A stretch of 64,000 bases of DNA from Trichoplax adhaerens (GCF_000150275.1 NW_002060957.1:1445512-1509511), one strand, 5' to 3'. Positions 1 through 13,773 are shown, counted from the stretch's first letter. Notes: generated by a model from the sequence alone, not told the origin. Translations and numbers: made by a program.

Positions 1-1529
1 TTAGCAATACTGACAGCCTATAATTTGCAGATGTTGCATTTCTTTCTACCTATATTGTATTTAATGCAACCACATTTTAATAAGAGTAAGTTGTAGCAAT
101 ATCATAGCTCCTTGATAGGAACTATAAGTAACCGAATCGTAACATACTCTATTTATTAGTTACTGATACATTCCAATTCGTATTACAGTCTAAAGACTAT
201 TTTAATAGGATTAGCTACTATATTCAATTGTTTTACAGCCCTTAAGTGTTTAGATGATTAAATTTATTTAGTTGTAATTATAGCGTTTTCTTTATACTAT
301 GATAAATGTACGAAAATATACGGTATTCTATCATGAAATAGCTTAGTTGTTACAATGAGACTAAATTTGCGAAAAAAGTACGCAACTATGGACAATTCTG
401 GACGATATTGTATTAGTTGAAAAGATACCAAAGTCAGTTGACTTTAGTTTGAGAAAATTGATAGCTTTTGCATTCGCTTTAGATTATTTCAGGCTGCTTT
501 GCAGTTCATTTCATACTGTAGTACTGCGATACTTTTTAATAGCTATTGGTATTTCAAACCGTCAACGTCAAAGGGCCTCAAATATTGAGTTTCTAATTAT
601 TCTTGAGTACCAAAGGAAGGAAAGGCTTCAGATTTGATGTTGATGATAGCTGAGAACAGCTATAAAGTATTTAAGACCATAAAACTAATAAATTGTCCAC
701 CTGTTATAGAATTAATAGAGTAATCAAGTATTCTGAATGGGCATGTAATTGACTTAATATTGCATGCAATAAAGCCAAATCACTTTTGCAAGATTTCAAA
801 ATATTATAGGTAATATAATATCTACTGATAAAATATTCGGTAAGTACGTGCTTAGAGTATTTTACTGACTTTGTATTTGAGAGATCCTACTTGGTTAGCC
901 GTGTAGTCAGTCTGTAACAATTTACCTGTGAAAGTTTATTAGCTTTGATTATTACAATATTGAACATTAGCCAATAAGAGCTTATATAGATAATTTGAAA
1001 TATAAATCAAATTAGAAACTATTGTCATTTTAACTTTAGTTAAAATAGAATAGTAACAACTAATTCATCATATGTAGGTTCTAATATATTACGGTATTGT
1101 CATAAACCAGCTTCGTGACAAGGATAACGTGAAACAAATCTCTAAATTACTATAGTCTCCGGGATTCAGTATTCCTACTCACAAGAATTTAGACGCCTTT
1201 GATTCTACGTTCAACTCAACTAGACAATTGAGAACTGCTTTATTCAACTATCTGACGGGTTTATATACCCTTCTACAGCAGCTAACATTCACAAGTCATC
1301 TAATAAAAATACTTGGGTGAGAACATCTACAACTAGTTTTTCACAGTCGGACTACAATATGTCCATTCACAGAATCATTTCAGTACACATTACAGCACAG
1401 CAATAAATTTACTGTAACACATTTATAATTAGAGTAATTCCTATTGTAAGTGACTAGTTGTAATATAATATCACTATATTATATTAACCAAATTTAGATA
1501 TCTATTTCTTCACGGTAGTTCGTACCGTG
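1..1529. other. AT-rich stretch without recognisable gene
   Basis: I see no open frame with protein-like composition and no family I recognise. The only short frame (449-637) is low-information and has no splice-linked partner. The sequence may be intergenic or the edge of a gene lying outside the window. Confidence 0.5.
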
Positions 1530-2192
1530 ACTGGTATATGCCTTAGAAAGGTTAGTTTCTGCTGCTAGAAAATACTAAATTAAAATTAAAGTAGGGTTGC
1601 ATCATCGATAGGTATTGCGTAATTGAGAAATTTAATTGAATTAAGGCTAATTGGTCTGGTCTATACTCGACATCGATCAAGAAACATATCGAATATCGTT
1701 TCAGCTTTCTTGGACATAACACTAGAGTACTGTATTACAATTGCATACGAGAACAGCGTAACTGGCAACATAGTCTGCAAAATTGCTGCTCTATAATTGA
1801 TGCAATTCAATTTTTATATTATTTGCCTAGCATGGCTAGGGCAATAGTTTAGATCAGGTGGTTCTATAGTCTACTTTAAGATCTAATATTGTATATTTCC
1901 TAAGAAAGATTAGATTCTACTATATGCTGTAACGATCAGGAAACTTATCGAATCTCATAGCAGCTTTCTCGGATATACCACTAGGGTATTACATTGCAAT
2001 TGTGTGCAACAGTAGCATAACTTGCAATGTAATCTGTAAAATTGCTGCTCTAAAATTGATATAGTCCAATTTGTATATTACTTGCCTTCTATAGTTAGGG
2101 CATTAGTCCGAATCAATCGGTTCTATGCTTTACATTAAGATCTATAATAAAAATTATAATTATTAAATTATTAATATTTGTCTTTATGGAAG

Positions 2193-2570
2193 TGCGGTAC
2201 TGTTCCATACATGAAGATAATTTGCGTTCACGGATAGTGATTAGTAATTATAATTAATTATTATTAAGGAATCAAAAATAGAAGAAATGATCTGGCGTAT
2301 ATTCTTGTATCCATTTCAATTTATCAATAGGATAAGGATTAAGGATTATACTGTAGAAACGCAATTCGATGACGACTTCTAAATTGCAGTACTGTTCTAT
2401 ACATGAAGACAATTTACGTTCACGGATAGTGATTAATAAATTTAATGAATCCTTATTAATGAATTGAAAAATAGAGGAAACGATCTGGTGTACATACTTA
2501 TATCCATTTCAATTTATCAATAGGATAAGGATTAAGGATTATACCGTAGAAACGCAATTCGATGATGACT
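2193..2570. repeat. Two tandem copies of a ~200-bp unit
   Basis: The segment starting 'tgcggtactgttccatacat' at 2193 recurs as 'tgcagtactgttctatacat' at 2395. In both, the same order follows: 'cacggatagtgatta', then 'atctgg.gta..', then 'tttatcaataggataagg', then 'gaaacgcaattcgatga'. Spacing is about 202 bp and divergence modest. Confidence 0.7.
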
Positions 2571-2597
2571 TATAGGAAAGAAGAAGAAAGAAGCAAA

Positions 2598-2790
2598 CCA
2601 TCGGATTCTATCCTAAGTACGACCATGACATGTTGGATCGGAGAAGCCATCGGATTGCATGGTAGTTCGACAACGACCTGTTGAAATGGAGAAGGCATCG
2701 GATCCTATCCCAAGTACGACGATCATGTAGAAGAAAAGAAGCCATTGGATTCCGCGGTAAGCAAGACGATGATGACAACAAGTTGGATTA
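2598..2790. repeat. Four tandem copies of a ~48-bp unit
   Basis: The phrase 'ccatcggattctat..aagtacgac' recurs with changes at about 2598, 2646, 2694 and 2741, a spacing of 47-48 bp. The minus-strand open frame here (2613-2870) merely reads through the repeats, since the period is a multiple of three in places. I do not consider it a gene. Confidence 0.65.
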
Positions 2791-3326
2791 TCCCCAACAC
2801 AATGATCAAGATACTGTAGTAGTCCATGTCGCAAGTGGCCGAAGAGTGTGAGTAAAAGAGTGGATGGCAAGCGTAAATAGCTGCAAATTGTCTCCCACTG
2901 CTATTGCTAGTCTGCGTCGAATGCAGTAAGAAAAAAATAATTATAATCTTTATTATAGATAATATTATAAATTATAATCATAATGTAAATAAACATTTCA
3001 CCAATAATCCGTATTCCTAAGATAGATTAAATTCTTTTATATCTTCGCTAGAAGATGCTACATTAAAATTAAAGTAAAGTTCTACTATATAGTATTATCG
3101 ATGGTCATTGCATAATGGAGAACCTAAATTAAATTATTGCTAAATGGTCCAGCCTATATGCTGCATCGATCAGGAAACATAATCGAACATCATATCACCT
3201 TTCTGAGATATACCACTAGGGTGCTACATTGCAATTGTGCACAAAAGTAGTGTAACTTATATATATCCATTATTATAATATTTCCTATACCGTATACTAT
3301 GGAAGCGACAGTGTACTAGATATAAT

Positions 3327-3777
3327 ATGAAGATTGACGTGGTGTTGGATACGCGCATGCCCATATTCAATGTCCATTGTTGCTATGATACCATCAATCC
3401 AGGCATTTTTTAGGCTGTAATTTAAACAAAGTCCAACTATATTACCCAATTCTAGAAGCCAAATCAGCTGTTAGAAGGAATTGATTACACCTTAGAGATA
3501 GAATTTCATACTGGCACATACTATGCCAAGATTAAAAGCGTTAAGTGGGATCGAATTGTATTTCATTTCACGATAGTATCCTACAAGTAACATTTTGGGT
3601 TAGATCGAATTTCTGTTACAAGGGATCACTGAAAATTTCATGGGTTTGTATATTCAAGCTGGAAATGATCCATAAGACAACATTACTCTAGCTAATTTCA
3701 CCTTAGACAGGGCTGATTCATCTACTACAATCAGTTTGGCAATTAACATTGGGTGGCTAGTCCAAATCAAGCTTTAA
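3327..3777 (+). pseudogene. Unrecognised gene relic with in-frame stops
   Basis: One frame from the ATG at 3327 reads as protein-like sequence (for example IDVVLDTRMPIF, then GIDYTLEIEFHTGTYYAKIK, then VKWDRIVFHFTIV) but is interrupted by TAG, TAA and TAG codons and later a TAA. After about 3600 the protein-like reading moves to a shifted frame (EFLLQGITENFMGLYIQ, then ANFTLDRADSSTTISLAI), with one more stop, and ends at TAA 3775-3777. The alternating hydrophobic/polar pattern suggests a beta-rich, perhaps extracellular domain. I do not recognise the family. It could instead be several short exons of a live gene, because TTAG acceptor-like sites occur, but no convincing donors were found. Confidence 0.35.
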
Positions 3778-3816
3778 TAGTTTGTAGAAATTTATTGTAT
3801 TACGTATTTATCACCA

Positions 3817-6800
3817 ATGGAGGGTCTAGACAAGCTATATCCCCTTGAAAATTTCGATATTTCCGAAGTAAGTACATTCTCAACCTGGCACTTTCTAATT
3901 CAATCACAAGATAGATAATGCAAACAAGATAATTCTTTTTTAGTCGCCTGCTTTCAACGCTTCTCTTAAATTTCTTACTTTAATAATAGCAAAATTTCAA
4001 CTTGCTTAACTTGTAAATTAATGACAGATTGGGTTAGATATCACGGCTACATTATTACTTGACGCGCATTTTTAATTTCCACCGTGTTATTGATCAATTT
4101 AGAAAGATTTTCAGGACAAATTTATTACCGCTGCTGGACCGATTAGTTTATTTGCAACTGGGAACGACTCAGGTTCGTGGTAGAATACCAATTCTTATAA
4201 TCAGTTGAAGCAATTACCAATTACTAATTTCTTAGACTATGCTGATTGTTTACGATAAAACTAATTCTGTAGTCATCACTTAGTCATGAGATAATTTTTA
4301 AGTGATATCATGTGGAATGAGCAATATTTTGCAATTATCGTATCATAACTAGATGATATTGCAGCCGAATTACAACATGAAAGAACGCTGACCCCAATCC
4401 AGGTTAGAATTCCAGTGAAATGTTTATTGCATAAAGACAATAATATGGATAAAACTTTTAACTTCATTTCACTTCATATCCAGGATGCCTTGGTATCCCT
4501 GCCGGCAAGTTTGAATAATTTTCTTCAAATTCTTCGCCCTCGAATTCGACCGAAAGGAGTTCTTGAATATTTAACTGTCAATAACCAGCAAGAATTCGTA
4601 AGATACAATTGATTACATAAACTAAAGTGATTTTATGAAAATTGTACTCTTGTGATTATTTTATATTTTTGATCACGAATCAGCATTATTTTAAAGAATT
4701 TTGCTTATTTGACAATTGCAGGTTACCGTTATTACTGGAGAAATTAGTAATATATGGCCGGATTTACAAGATGTCGCACATGACCCTTATTTAGTATGTA
4801 GCTTCTTTATAAATTTCTCCATAAATTCATCAAAAGCGAATTATGTTAGAGAGTTTTAAGTAGTACAAAATATAATTAATAGCTAATTTATCTCTACTTA
4901 ATGTTAGGATGAAGAAAGCAATTTCCAGTTAAAAAGGTGAACTCTGGATAAATTTAAAACTCATTCCGTTGGCTCCTACCTTAATGATTTTATATTTTAA
5001 TAAATAGGCGAATTATGATGAATATTATTATTACAGCAGAGGAATTATTCCATAAGTACTTGGACAGCGCAGAGACTTTAAACAAACGTGGCGTTTTCAG
5101 TGCAGCTGCTAATTCAAGCCGTTTACAGGCCCAATTAGCAATTGAGGCACATAAGAGGTTGATCTAAATTTAATGATATATGCAAACTACACTATAGCAG
5201 TCGCTAAAGCAGATTTGAAGTTTATTAAATCCTCATAATGTCTGTGAAGAAAAAATTAAATTTCTTGCAATTTATTCTCAGATTTAACGTCTTAGCTCTT
5301 CGTCGTGTTATTCTGGCTGAAATGAAAGCAGAGCAAAGTCTGTTTAGCGCCAACATCAACAATGAGAAAGTGAAGAGAGAGCGAGGATTTACTAAAGTAT
5401 TGCATAATTTATTCCGTAGAATTTTGATTGCCGGAGATAACATGCTGTTCGTGAGATATTACTATTAGCTCTTAGCTTACAATGTCCATCTAATACTTTC
5501 CATATAAACTATAGCTAGAACGAAGAGATTTTCACTTGGAAAAGTCGATAGAAGCAGAAGTAAATGAGGTACGGAAGCTGTAAAATGAAATTACTTCTAA
5601 TTTTACTGTATTAGCCTATACAGTTTATATGAATGTGCACCAGGATTAAAAATATAATATTAACACAAACCGCATGATTTATTGTAGCTTAAATCAAAGA
5701 TGCCTTCAATTCCCAAGCATTATCAACATTATGATGAATTATCGGCACTCTATGGAATTGTTGAGTGTAAGTTATAGTTTCTAGGCGCAATTCTACCATC
5801 ACCATTCTAAAAGTATTTTCAATCACAGCCGAGCAAAGCAATACAGGAATAGATGTTTACAATGAAAGTGAAATGAATGAGGCGGGGCAAGAGAGGTAAC
5901 TTTACTTGATGCTCTAAATTTAATTCATGTAGTAATCGATTGTACTGGAAGGCCTTGCCTAAATGTTATCAATAACTTTGTTACCTGAGTAATTCTAGAG
6001 TATCTCATAAAGACGAATCTATTTAATCCTTTAATATCCAGGATTATATAACAAAGATACATATAGTACTGGTAGATTTGATAACATCTAGAATTATTAA
6101 CTAGACTATACATAAATCAATCCATTTCAGTTTAAGATTTGCATCCAATAACTGTGATACTTAAGATATTTAGAGGCAATAATATTCTCTTTTATTGTCA
6201 GGTATCAAAGATTAGAATATCTTCAGAGCGATTTGATTTTTCCATGATACCAATCAATATAAACTAAAAGATGTAGTCTTCGCTGATTATCCTTCTTATA
6301 AAGTAGTAGTACTAACTACGATATGCACGAAAAGTCTTTATGTAAGAATTCTGAAATAAGATCAATGCACCTGCTGATGGTCCATTCAATTTTTACGATG
6401 TTGATTTATAGTACCTTCAGTGAGGAAATCGAGCCATTCACCAATTTCGGTCTTCGGGTAAATAGAACTTTCTTGCTAATATTTGTTGAATATATTGTTG
6501 AGATAATGATTATCTTGCTGTTTATATTTAACATCTAGAGTAAAATGATATGCAATATATATTTTTGTTGTATCATAATATTATTCTGTGGGAAATGTTA
6601 CTTTACTTTTAATAGCGTTGCGAATCTATGCCAAAGCTAAATCGAGGGAATACTGAAGATTTTGCTACTGAATGTGGCTTAGATGGGGATGAAGTTCGGC
6701 GTCTTGGTAAAGTATAGTAACTATACTGGATTGCATTATTACAATAATCAAGAATAAATCAATTTTGCTTATTGGATATCCCAATAAATTTTAATCTAGG

Positions 6801-9800
6801 TCCAGAAATATATCCAGGCGGTACAATTACTAAAACTACTAGTGTTGATCAACTTGATGTAAGATAAGAATTGGGATCGATGCGGATAGCTACCATACTA
6901 GGATAGTTTTAATCAGTAGCCTAACAGGATTTTAATATTCTTCTATTTCAACAGCTGATCGGCATTTATGACAGTGAAAATAAAAATGCAACTTCATCTG
7001 AAGAGGATTATCAGTCCAGGTTAATCTATACATAGCCTGCCATTTATTGCTAGATCATTCTAGAATGATTCAATTGTCATCTTACCTTTACAGATTTGGA
7101 ACTCGCGAATATATTGCAGAAGATCTGAGGAGATTAACTGCGACGCATAACGTTGAGGTATGTATATCATTTTATATAACTCTACTCTTGTCAGGAATGC
7201 GTCCTTAAGGCTTATAGATCAGAGAGTATTTAGACCTATATCGTCTCATTTACGCTATGATTTGGTCATGTTGATAATTTTTAGTCAGCTTTAGTTGATA
7301 TTAAAGATGAAGATGCAGAACTACCTCCGCTTCTTCAGGTAGGTACCGTTAAATAAATAGACGTGATGAAAATAAATTGGAATTCACGAAAGAATTCATT
7401 CGTTTCTCGATTGTAGCGACATCTATTAACCCTACACTAATACTTTCTTCTAATTAAAATACCGAAGGCTTTAGTAAAAACTTATGTCCAAACTACGAAA
7501 AGAACTAAAACTGAGAAGGTTAAAGTTGAAATTCCGGTTAAGAAAGTCAGTTCAGTTTTAGATACAAGAGAAATTAAATCCAAAACACCGATGGGAGCTC
7601 GCCGAAGTAGTGTTGCTGCTGCTTTGCTTGATCTTAATTTAAAATCTCTGGATTCAAGACTGAAATCATCATCAAGTCGGCGTTCGAGCAGTATTCAAAG
7701 TCCAGTTTTGGAGAGTTTATTGCCGTCTCCAAAACGTCATTCATTAGCTGATGTCGATGAAAATTTACAAGAAGGTCTTATAGACGCAACTTATGCATTT
7801 AAGTAAGAGGAGTTGTTTGGTTTTCGTTTTAATTTATCGAAATGGATCGATAAACTTAATTTGATAAATTTCGTTTCTGGCTTATCTTAATGGATTGATT
7901 TCGTGCTGGCTAGCATTAAGAGATGCAAAATTAAACTCCTTTTATCCTTCTATTTAAGACTTCAAGAAGTTATTGAAGAAGATGAAGCTGATGATAGTGA
8001 AACTCAAACTGAGACCGCTGTCGATAATTTCCAGGTTAATATCGCTAAATTTGCATTTGATCATTGATTGAAAGCCCGATTCCTTAAATACAATCTTTCA
8101 TTCCGTGTAATGCTTAGGAAGTTCCTCAACCTGCAGTATTCCAAATGAAATTATTCGATAAAGTGAGAGCCGTATCTAAGAAACTGCCCATTAGAATAGA
8201 ACACTGTTCGTTGGAATATTCGCCATTCTAGTCTACTAACTTATACATACTTTTAATTTCTTTGTAATTTAGTCTACAGTTCGATTAGCTGACGTACGAG
8301 TTTCAAATCGAGTTTCAAATACGTCTTTAACTCTGGAATGTGTACCAACGATTTATAACGATATGACAAGCGAGGTAGATGAGATAGATTGAAGATAAAA
8401 TAAGGGTTAATAAGATCTAAAAATGAACATCAATTAATTGCACGGTGTAGATCGATAATAAAACTGTCACATGGCTGGATCGTAATCTTTTTGTTGGAGA
8501 AGAAGTGAAGAGTGTTTATGAAGAAGTCATGAAATCTATTGATAGAGATCATTTAATTTTTGATCAGGTAATAAGTTTTCATGAATGAGATGGCTATTCG
8601 AACAGCTACTGGAAGATAAATTTATGTACTTAATCGTATCCTATTTACATATTAGCGTCTGTGAAAGGTTTTACTAAGGGTTCGATTACATTTATCATTA
8701 TCATTACTTCAGGGCGATAATCTTGAACCATGCCCGGAAAGTATCAATTTATCTGATTTCATGATATCAGCAACATTAAAGCAAAAACCTAGGCATAGAA
8801 TCATTAACAGAGGTTTACAGTCGAATAAGAAACATTTTGGGAGGCATACGGCAGAAATGTGGGCAAAACGGTTGGTTTAAAGTACTACCAACAACGATCA
8901 AGCTTTGAGACTTACAAAAATTAACCTATAATAATATTATATTAGTTTTTTCTACTCTGTTTTCTATCATAATAAAATGCTCTGAATATATTTGCACTAG
9001 GGATCGCTTGCTGGAACAACGAATGAACATGAAAGATATTCTTAAAGCCGATCCAACTGTAATGATAACGATGTCTATCGATAGATATTTGTGAAATTTT
9101 TACCCCTTGGTCAATAGTGGATTACTTTATTATTATTGATTTCCGCCTACTTTTAGAGATCGAATCAGAACAAGGAATTACGAGCTTATGCCTCATGGCT
9201 TGCAGCATGGAAATCTCACATCAGCTCTGGTGATTACGTTAAATATTTATCTCAACAGGTACTTGAAATAACCTAATCTTAATAAATTTGTTTATTAACT
9301 TATAGCACGAGAATAAATCCATTGGTTTCTATTTTTGATGATATAGGAATCGGATTTTCTATCAGTTTTATTTCATTTTTATAATTCGGATGATGAAGAT
9401 AGCGATGAAGAGGATAAAAGATGTCAACCCGATCCAGAAGAACTCGAAAGACAGAGGTAGGCCTAATCATTTTATTAAGGAATAGATTATTTAATTATAA
9501 TTAACAGTAGCTAAGGCTACATTATCATTGTTATAAGCTTGACAAAGGCGACAGCATAATTAGTAATCAAATTCTGTGATTTATTAATGACAGGTTTAAG
9601 AATAGATTAGTAGCAAGAGTTTAGGATGTGCCATTAGCACAAGTAGCATTCATATTCGTATACTTACTTTCAGTTTGAGTTAGCAAAGGTGCGTTTTTGA
9701 GTATTTAGTTTCTAATAGTGTTCGATATCCTAACGTACATATTTAAAATTCGTTTAATGACTATGTAGATATATTTGACCAAAATTTCGAACATGACAGT

Positions 9801-11703
9801 AACTAGATTGTTTCCACCGAGTAGTCAATCTTACTGCGAATAAAATTATCAATGTCACTATTGAGTTACTGTATGAAAATCCTGCATCAATTTTAATATT
9901 AATACTTTGGCAACCATAGAGTTTATAAAATTGCTAGCTTATATTTACACCTTAAAGTCTATTTACTAGAACGAGTAATACTTGCAGATACTTTAAGGAA
10001 TCTCTTTTTATTACTAAATATTTTATTAGAATTCATCAAGAGAAATTACAGAATGCACTCAATCTGAAATCAGTATACGAATCTGGATACTGGAATGTTA
10101 ACACAGTTGCTTTAGGCGGTTTAGGACAGGATCCTGACGTTGATGGTAAGAATCTAAGTCTGAATATTTTATAATGCATTTGTATCATTATTAAACCTTC
10201 CATCGATTACCATATGATAATATAGCAATGGAGAGCCAGGATTACAATACTTTAAAGAAACGTGAGTTTTATTTAGCTTCGTTTGTTACGTTTGTAAAAA
10301 TATTCTACATAGAAGGATAAAACATGCCGATTATAGATAGAGGGTTATATAATCAAGGTTAATGTTAATTTCAAGCTTTGCTTTCGCTATGCACAATGTG
10401 GAAAGAAAGGAATGCTGTTCTTGATTCACAAAGTCTGAAATTTAATACTATGATATTTTTTGAATTATTCTAGTTGAGCCAGTTCCTCAATCTGATAAAG
10501 ACGGTAAACTTTCCGCTTATAGGGCGAGAAGAGATCCAGTAAGTTTCATATTGAGGTTTAAGTAATGCCATACTGTGAACTTATAAGGAATTTTTGAAAA
10601 TTTGCAACTTTTACGGAATAGACGAGATTAAGCAAATCGTCTAAAACTTTAAGCCTACAAGACCGACTATCCAATGTTTGGACATCGCTGTGGTTACCGG
10701 AAGCACATAGAATTGATATGGCACTTAAATATAGCTCAGATAAATTTAGAAAAGATCTTGAAAAGGTTACTTTGATTTTCTATTACACTAGATCAGTATT
10801 AATCGTTGCAAAGTAAGGAAAGGATGCTAATTGCTTCCCATTTCCAATCCATGTAGTTTAAATACCTTAGGATGCATGATTGCTTATCATATGGATGACT
10901 GTCTTTAATAGGTTGTCATTGATTGGGAAGAAGTTACCGATATCATATTGCGTCGTGAAAGTATTATTGCTCGATTGGAAGCTTTTGAAAGGACAGCATC
11001 CGATCCAAAACGTTTCTTCCTAAAAGGTAGTTTCAATTAGCTAAGGCTTTTGGTTTGTATCCTTGACATGAGTCAGTATATCGTTTTAGTTTCCTTACAA
11101 TGAATTAACACTACCGTATCTTGTATAGGTTCTAAAGGATCCTCAGTACATCGATTGACTGAAGCAAAGGAAAGAAGCCAGTTGTATAATGTAAGTCTGG
11201 CACTGATCAGTCACGATTATTAACGATATAGCCATAGATCGCCGGATATGCGAATTTATTTATCGGTCTATCTTGGCAAATTAAGCTAATGATAGACTTT
11301 AATACCTGATTTTATCTAGACATTACAAGAAATTGAGCCGCAAATCACTGACACAGTACAAAAAATTGAAACGAAATATGGAGATGTTGTTGCTTATCAG
11401 GTATTTTTGACGTAATTGATGGTGAAATAGATACGATGGAATCAATTTCAATTTCCATCGACTGATTCCTATCCTAGTTTCAAGATCAATTTATAGAGCG
11501 TATTCAAGCAATTTTTCATTTATAATCAATAGGGACGACCATACTTGGATAAAATTAAGCGGGATAAAGTAGAAATGCTCTACTGGTTACATCAAGAACG
11601 AAGGCAGGCTGCCATTGAAAATGATATTAGTAATCAATTCCATAGGGGATCACCTAATCGTCTACCTGAATTAATGGCCATCGATGCTAATGCTCTATTA
11701 TAG
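3817..11703 (+). CDS. CCDC87: Coiled-coil domain-containing protein 87 homologue
   Basis: This is a split gene of roughly 25 exons. Exon 1 is 3817-3867 (starts MEGLDKLYPLE, donor gtaagt). The last exon is 11533-11703, ending at TAG. Recognition rests mainly on the C-terminal half, which follows vertebrate CCDC87 in order: SMPKL near 6.63 kb, IDRDHLIFDQ near 8.54 kb, WKSHISSGDYVKYLSQQESDFL near 9.2-9.36 kb, a LEAFERTASDPKRFFLK exon near 11.0 kb, and finally LDKIKRDKVEMLYWLHQ in the last exon. The exon at 7471-7804 is Ser-rich, low-complexity and probably a disordered linker. CCDC87 is a testis-enriched protein in mammals, linked to acrosome function; a ciliary or gamete role here is inference. 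The N-terminal exons (about 4.1-6.5 kb) are only approximately placed, and the gene has an intron of about 600 bp near 9.5-10.0 kb. Confidence 0.85.
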
Positions 11704-12011
11704 AGCGTAGGAAAATATTAATGGCAAAGATTATAACAATTTTGTTAAACATGTTTGTAAATACCTTGGAGATTCGTGTACAGCAAGTTAAAATGAGGCC
11801 AGATAGAGTTTATGATGTAAATGGATTATTTCTATGATATAATAATTCTTATGCATGGATATTTAATGATCATAGCAATTTATATTCATTACCTTTTATA
11901 GTATATACCAAAATGTATTTTTATATCAAAGAAAAACCAGGTTTTGGAAGGATATCATTTTACATTGTAATTTATTATAATATAATAGCTTAACTTGCAG
12001 TTAATTGTATA

Positions 12012-12017
12012 AATAAA
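12012..12017 (+). promoter_or_regulatory. AATAAA, possible CCDC87 poly(A) signal
   Basis: A canonical AATAAA lies about 310 bp past the CCDC87 stop codon, in AT-rich sequence. It is positional evidence only; the motif is common in DNA of this composition. Confidence 0.35.
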
Positions 12018-12249
12018 ATATTTTCATTGCAAGTAATCACTTTAGTCTTTAATATTGCCTTGATATAGGAGGAGATGATTCTCCATGGGAGAATGTTATT
12101 ATTGGCGAAATAACATGCAACTGTAGCAATATACAGTACATAATAATCGGATTTATAAAACAGTAATAGTCTTATCGCTTTAGTTTATGATGGATATTTC
12201 TTAATGGAGAAAATGCTATACGATTTACAACGCGGGTAAAATAATCGTT

Positions 12250-12490
12250 GGTACTATAGGTAGCAATCCAACATGGTACAGCTGTACCATGGCTACTTCA
12301 TGTAGTCGAATTTAAGCAAAATTACCATCCTATAGCAAATTATTCTATGTTGATAATTACTGCTAAAAATATATTTAGCGCAACTAAGTAATTATCGGAG
12401 CAATCTATCATGGAACAACAGTACTATGGTTACTTCATGAGTCTAGTTCAAGCTAAATTGCAATCCTATGACAAATTATTTCATTTTTAA
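12250..12490. repeat. Two degenerate copies of a ~142-bp unit
   Basis: The order 'catgg..cagctgtaccatggctacttcatg', 'agc(a/t)aaattacca/gcaatcctat' and 'caaattatt' occurs near 12,270-12,350. It recurs with changes near 12,410-12,485. Both copies lie in the 3' flank shared by CCDC87 and TRMO. Confidence 0.5.
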
Positions 12491-12574
12491 AAATCTCCCA
12501 TAAAATACATTTAATGTAACAAAGTAGTTATCGAACCTATTCCAAGAATCTTTAAAAATGGAGCAAGATAGAGA

Positions 12575-13773
12575 TTATTGATGACTACCGGCATTCTTCA
12601 TAAACTTATCTCGTAAATGTTGGATATCATCTACTGGAACAATCTGTGTGATAATAGCAACTTCATTTTCAAATTTACAACTAATATTCAACTTATCAAC
12701 AGTAAAATGATAAACTTCATCCGTGCATTTATTTCTTCGATACGTCGATCTCGGATCAGATGCCACAACATCATGAATAACCGATCGTGCTTCATCGCTA
12801 TCTTTTAATAATTGCAGCTGATATTTGGAATGGCTAGTGTTATTCTCGCTTGGGAAGAATTGTTGTAAATCATCCTCCGCTTGTGAAGTAAATTGTACAG
12901 TGAGCGGTTTTACTGGAGGTAAAGTAAGCCAAGATGCTAATTGAATATCTACAAAGCAAGACAGATTATTCCAAGTCAATTTTATCTGGCTTCCTTCCTT
13001 CATTCTGTACGAGGTTGATTTTAGTGAAGTTCGATTAACAAAGAATTTTAATACATGGTTATATTTCATGGTCTATCTAATGTAACCTATCTGTTAAGAT
13101 TAGACATCAATATACCTTGATCGGCTGGTGGATTATCATAATCTGGTATGTATGGTTTAATATCAAGGATTGGTGTGCCGTCAACAATATCAATGCCCGA
13201 TAGATGGATGATGTTACCGTCGACTTTATCTAGTTTGGCTAGAGTTAAGCCAATAGGATTAGGACGATGAGGACTGCGCGATGCAAAAACACCAATTTTT
13301 TCCCCGTCTAACCGGGGAGGCTTAATTTTAGCTCGTACATGGGTATTTTCATTCATATGGAATAGGAAAATTAACCTGAAAAAGGGAGATAATCAATTTG
13401 TATGCTAAAATTGCTATGTGTAAAAGACATGCAACGGTGTTTAAATACGCGTATGACATGCCTACTTAATCCTATTCCTATTTACAGAACGGTCGATCAA
13501 TACTATTGTTGCTGATCAAACGTTGATTTGTAATAGCTCTATATCTATTTTAATCTATTACAATATGACAAAATATAGAATAACTTACCAGACATGAGAG
13601 AATTGTTGTAAACTCATCAGTGAATGATGAGGGTTGGTAAAATTGGATTCAATGGCAAGTTGAGCTCGGGATTGGCGACAGACTGATGGTTGGCGCGGTG
13701 AGCCATTTTTCTCGACAAAACAAGACTTTAAATAGCCAATCGCATTAAATGTTATTGGAGGCATGGAAGACAT
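12575..13773 (-). CDS. TRMO: tRNA (adenine37-N6)-methyltransferase, TrmO/YaeB family
   Basis: There are three exons on the minus strand: 13773-13589, 13375-13116 and 12948-12575. Splicing gives 819 nt, an exact frame of 272 codons plus stop. TrmO methylates N6-threonylcarbamoyladenosine at position 37 of certain tRNAs, using S-adenosylmethionine. Visible family motifs are IGYLKSCF, KNGSPRQPS and FSHVW (exon 1), and FLFHMNENTH, PPRLDGEKIGVFASRSPHRP, NPIGLTLAKL and SGIDIVDGTPILDIKPY (exon 2). Exon 3 is the eukaryote-type C-terminal region, with LTVQFTSQAEDDL, then SDPRSTYRRNKCTDEVYHFTVD. The low-complexity linker of roughly 150 residues seen in mammals is almost absent. The start at 13773 (MSSMPP) is chosen because the family begins shortly before the IGYL motif; an in-frame ATG at 13863 would add 30 mostly hydrophobic residues. 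Confidence 0.92.

Larger units (their letters stand above)
1530..3250. repeat. Degenerate ~260-bp dispersed/tandem repeat (three copies)
   Basis: Three related blocks share an ordered set of words: a 'cctaagaaagattag..' start, 'aaaattaaagta', a cluster near 'gatcaggaaacat..tcgaat', then 'gatataccactagg' and 'aattgctgct'. They lie at about 1530-1860, 1885-2140 and 3010-3250. The first two are adjacent at about 260 bp spacing. The third is separated by two unrelated tandem arrays and is shortened. No coding frame is conserved between copies, so this reads as old non-coding satellite-like sequence. Confidence 0.55.
11704..12574. other. Intergenic region, CCDC87 to TRMO (convergent)
   Basis: The 3' ends of CCDC87 (+) and TRMO (-) face each other across about 870 bp. 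The region is AT-rich and contains a possible polyadenylation signal and a two-copy repeat, listed separately. I see no gene. Confidence 0.6.
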
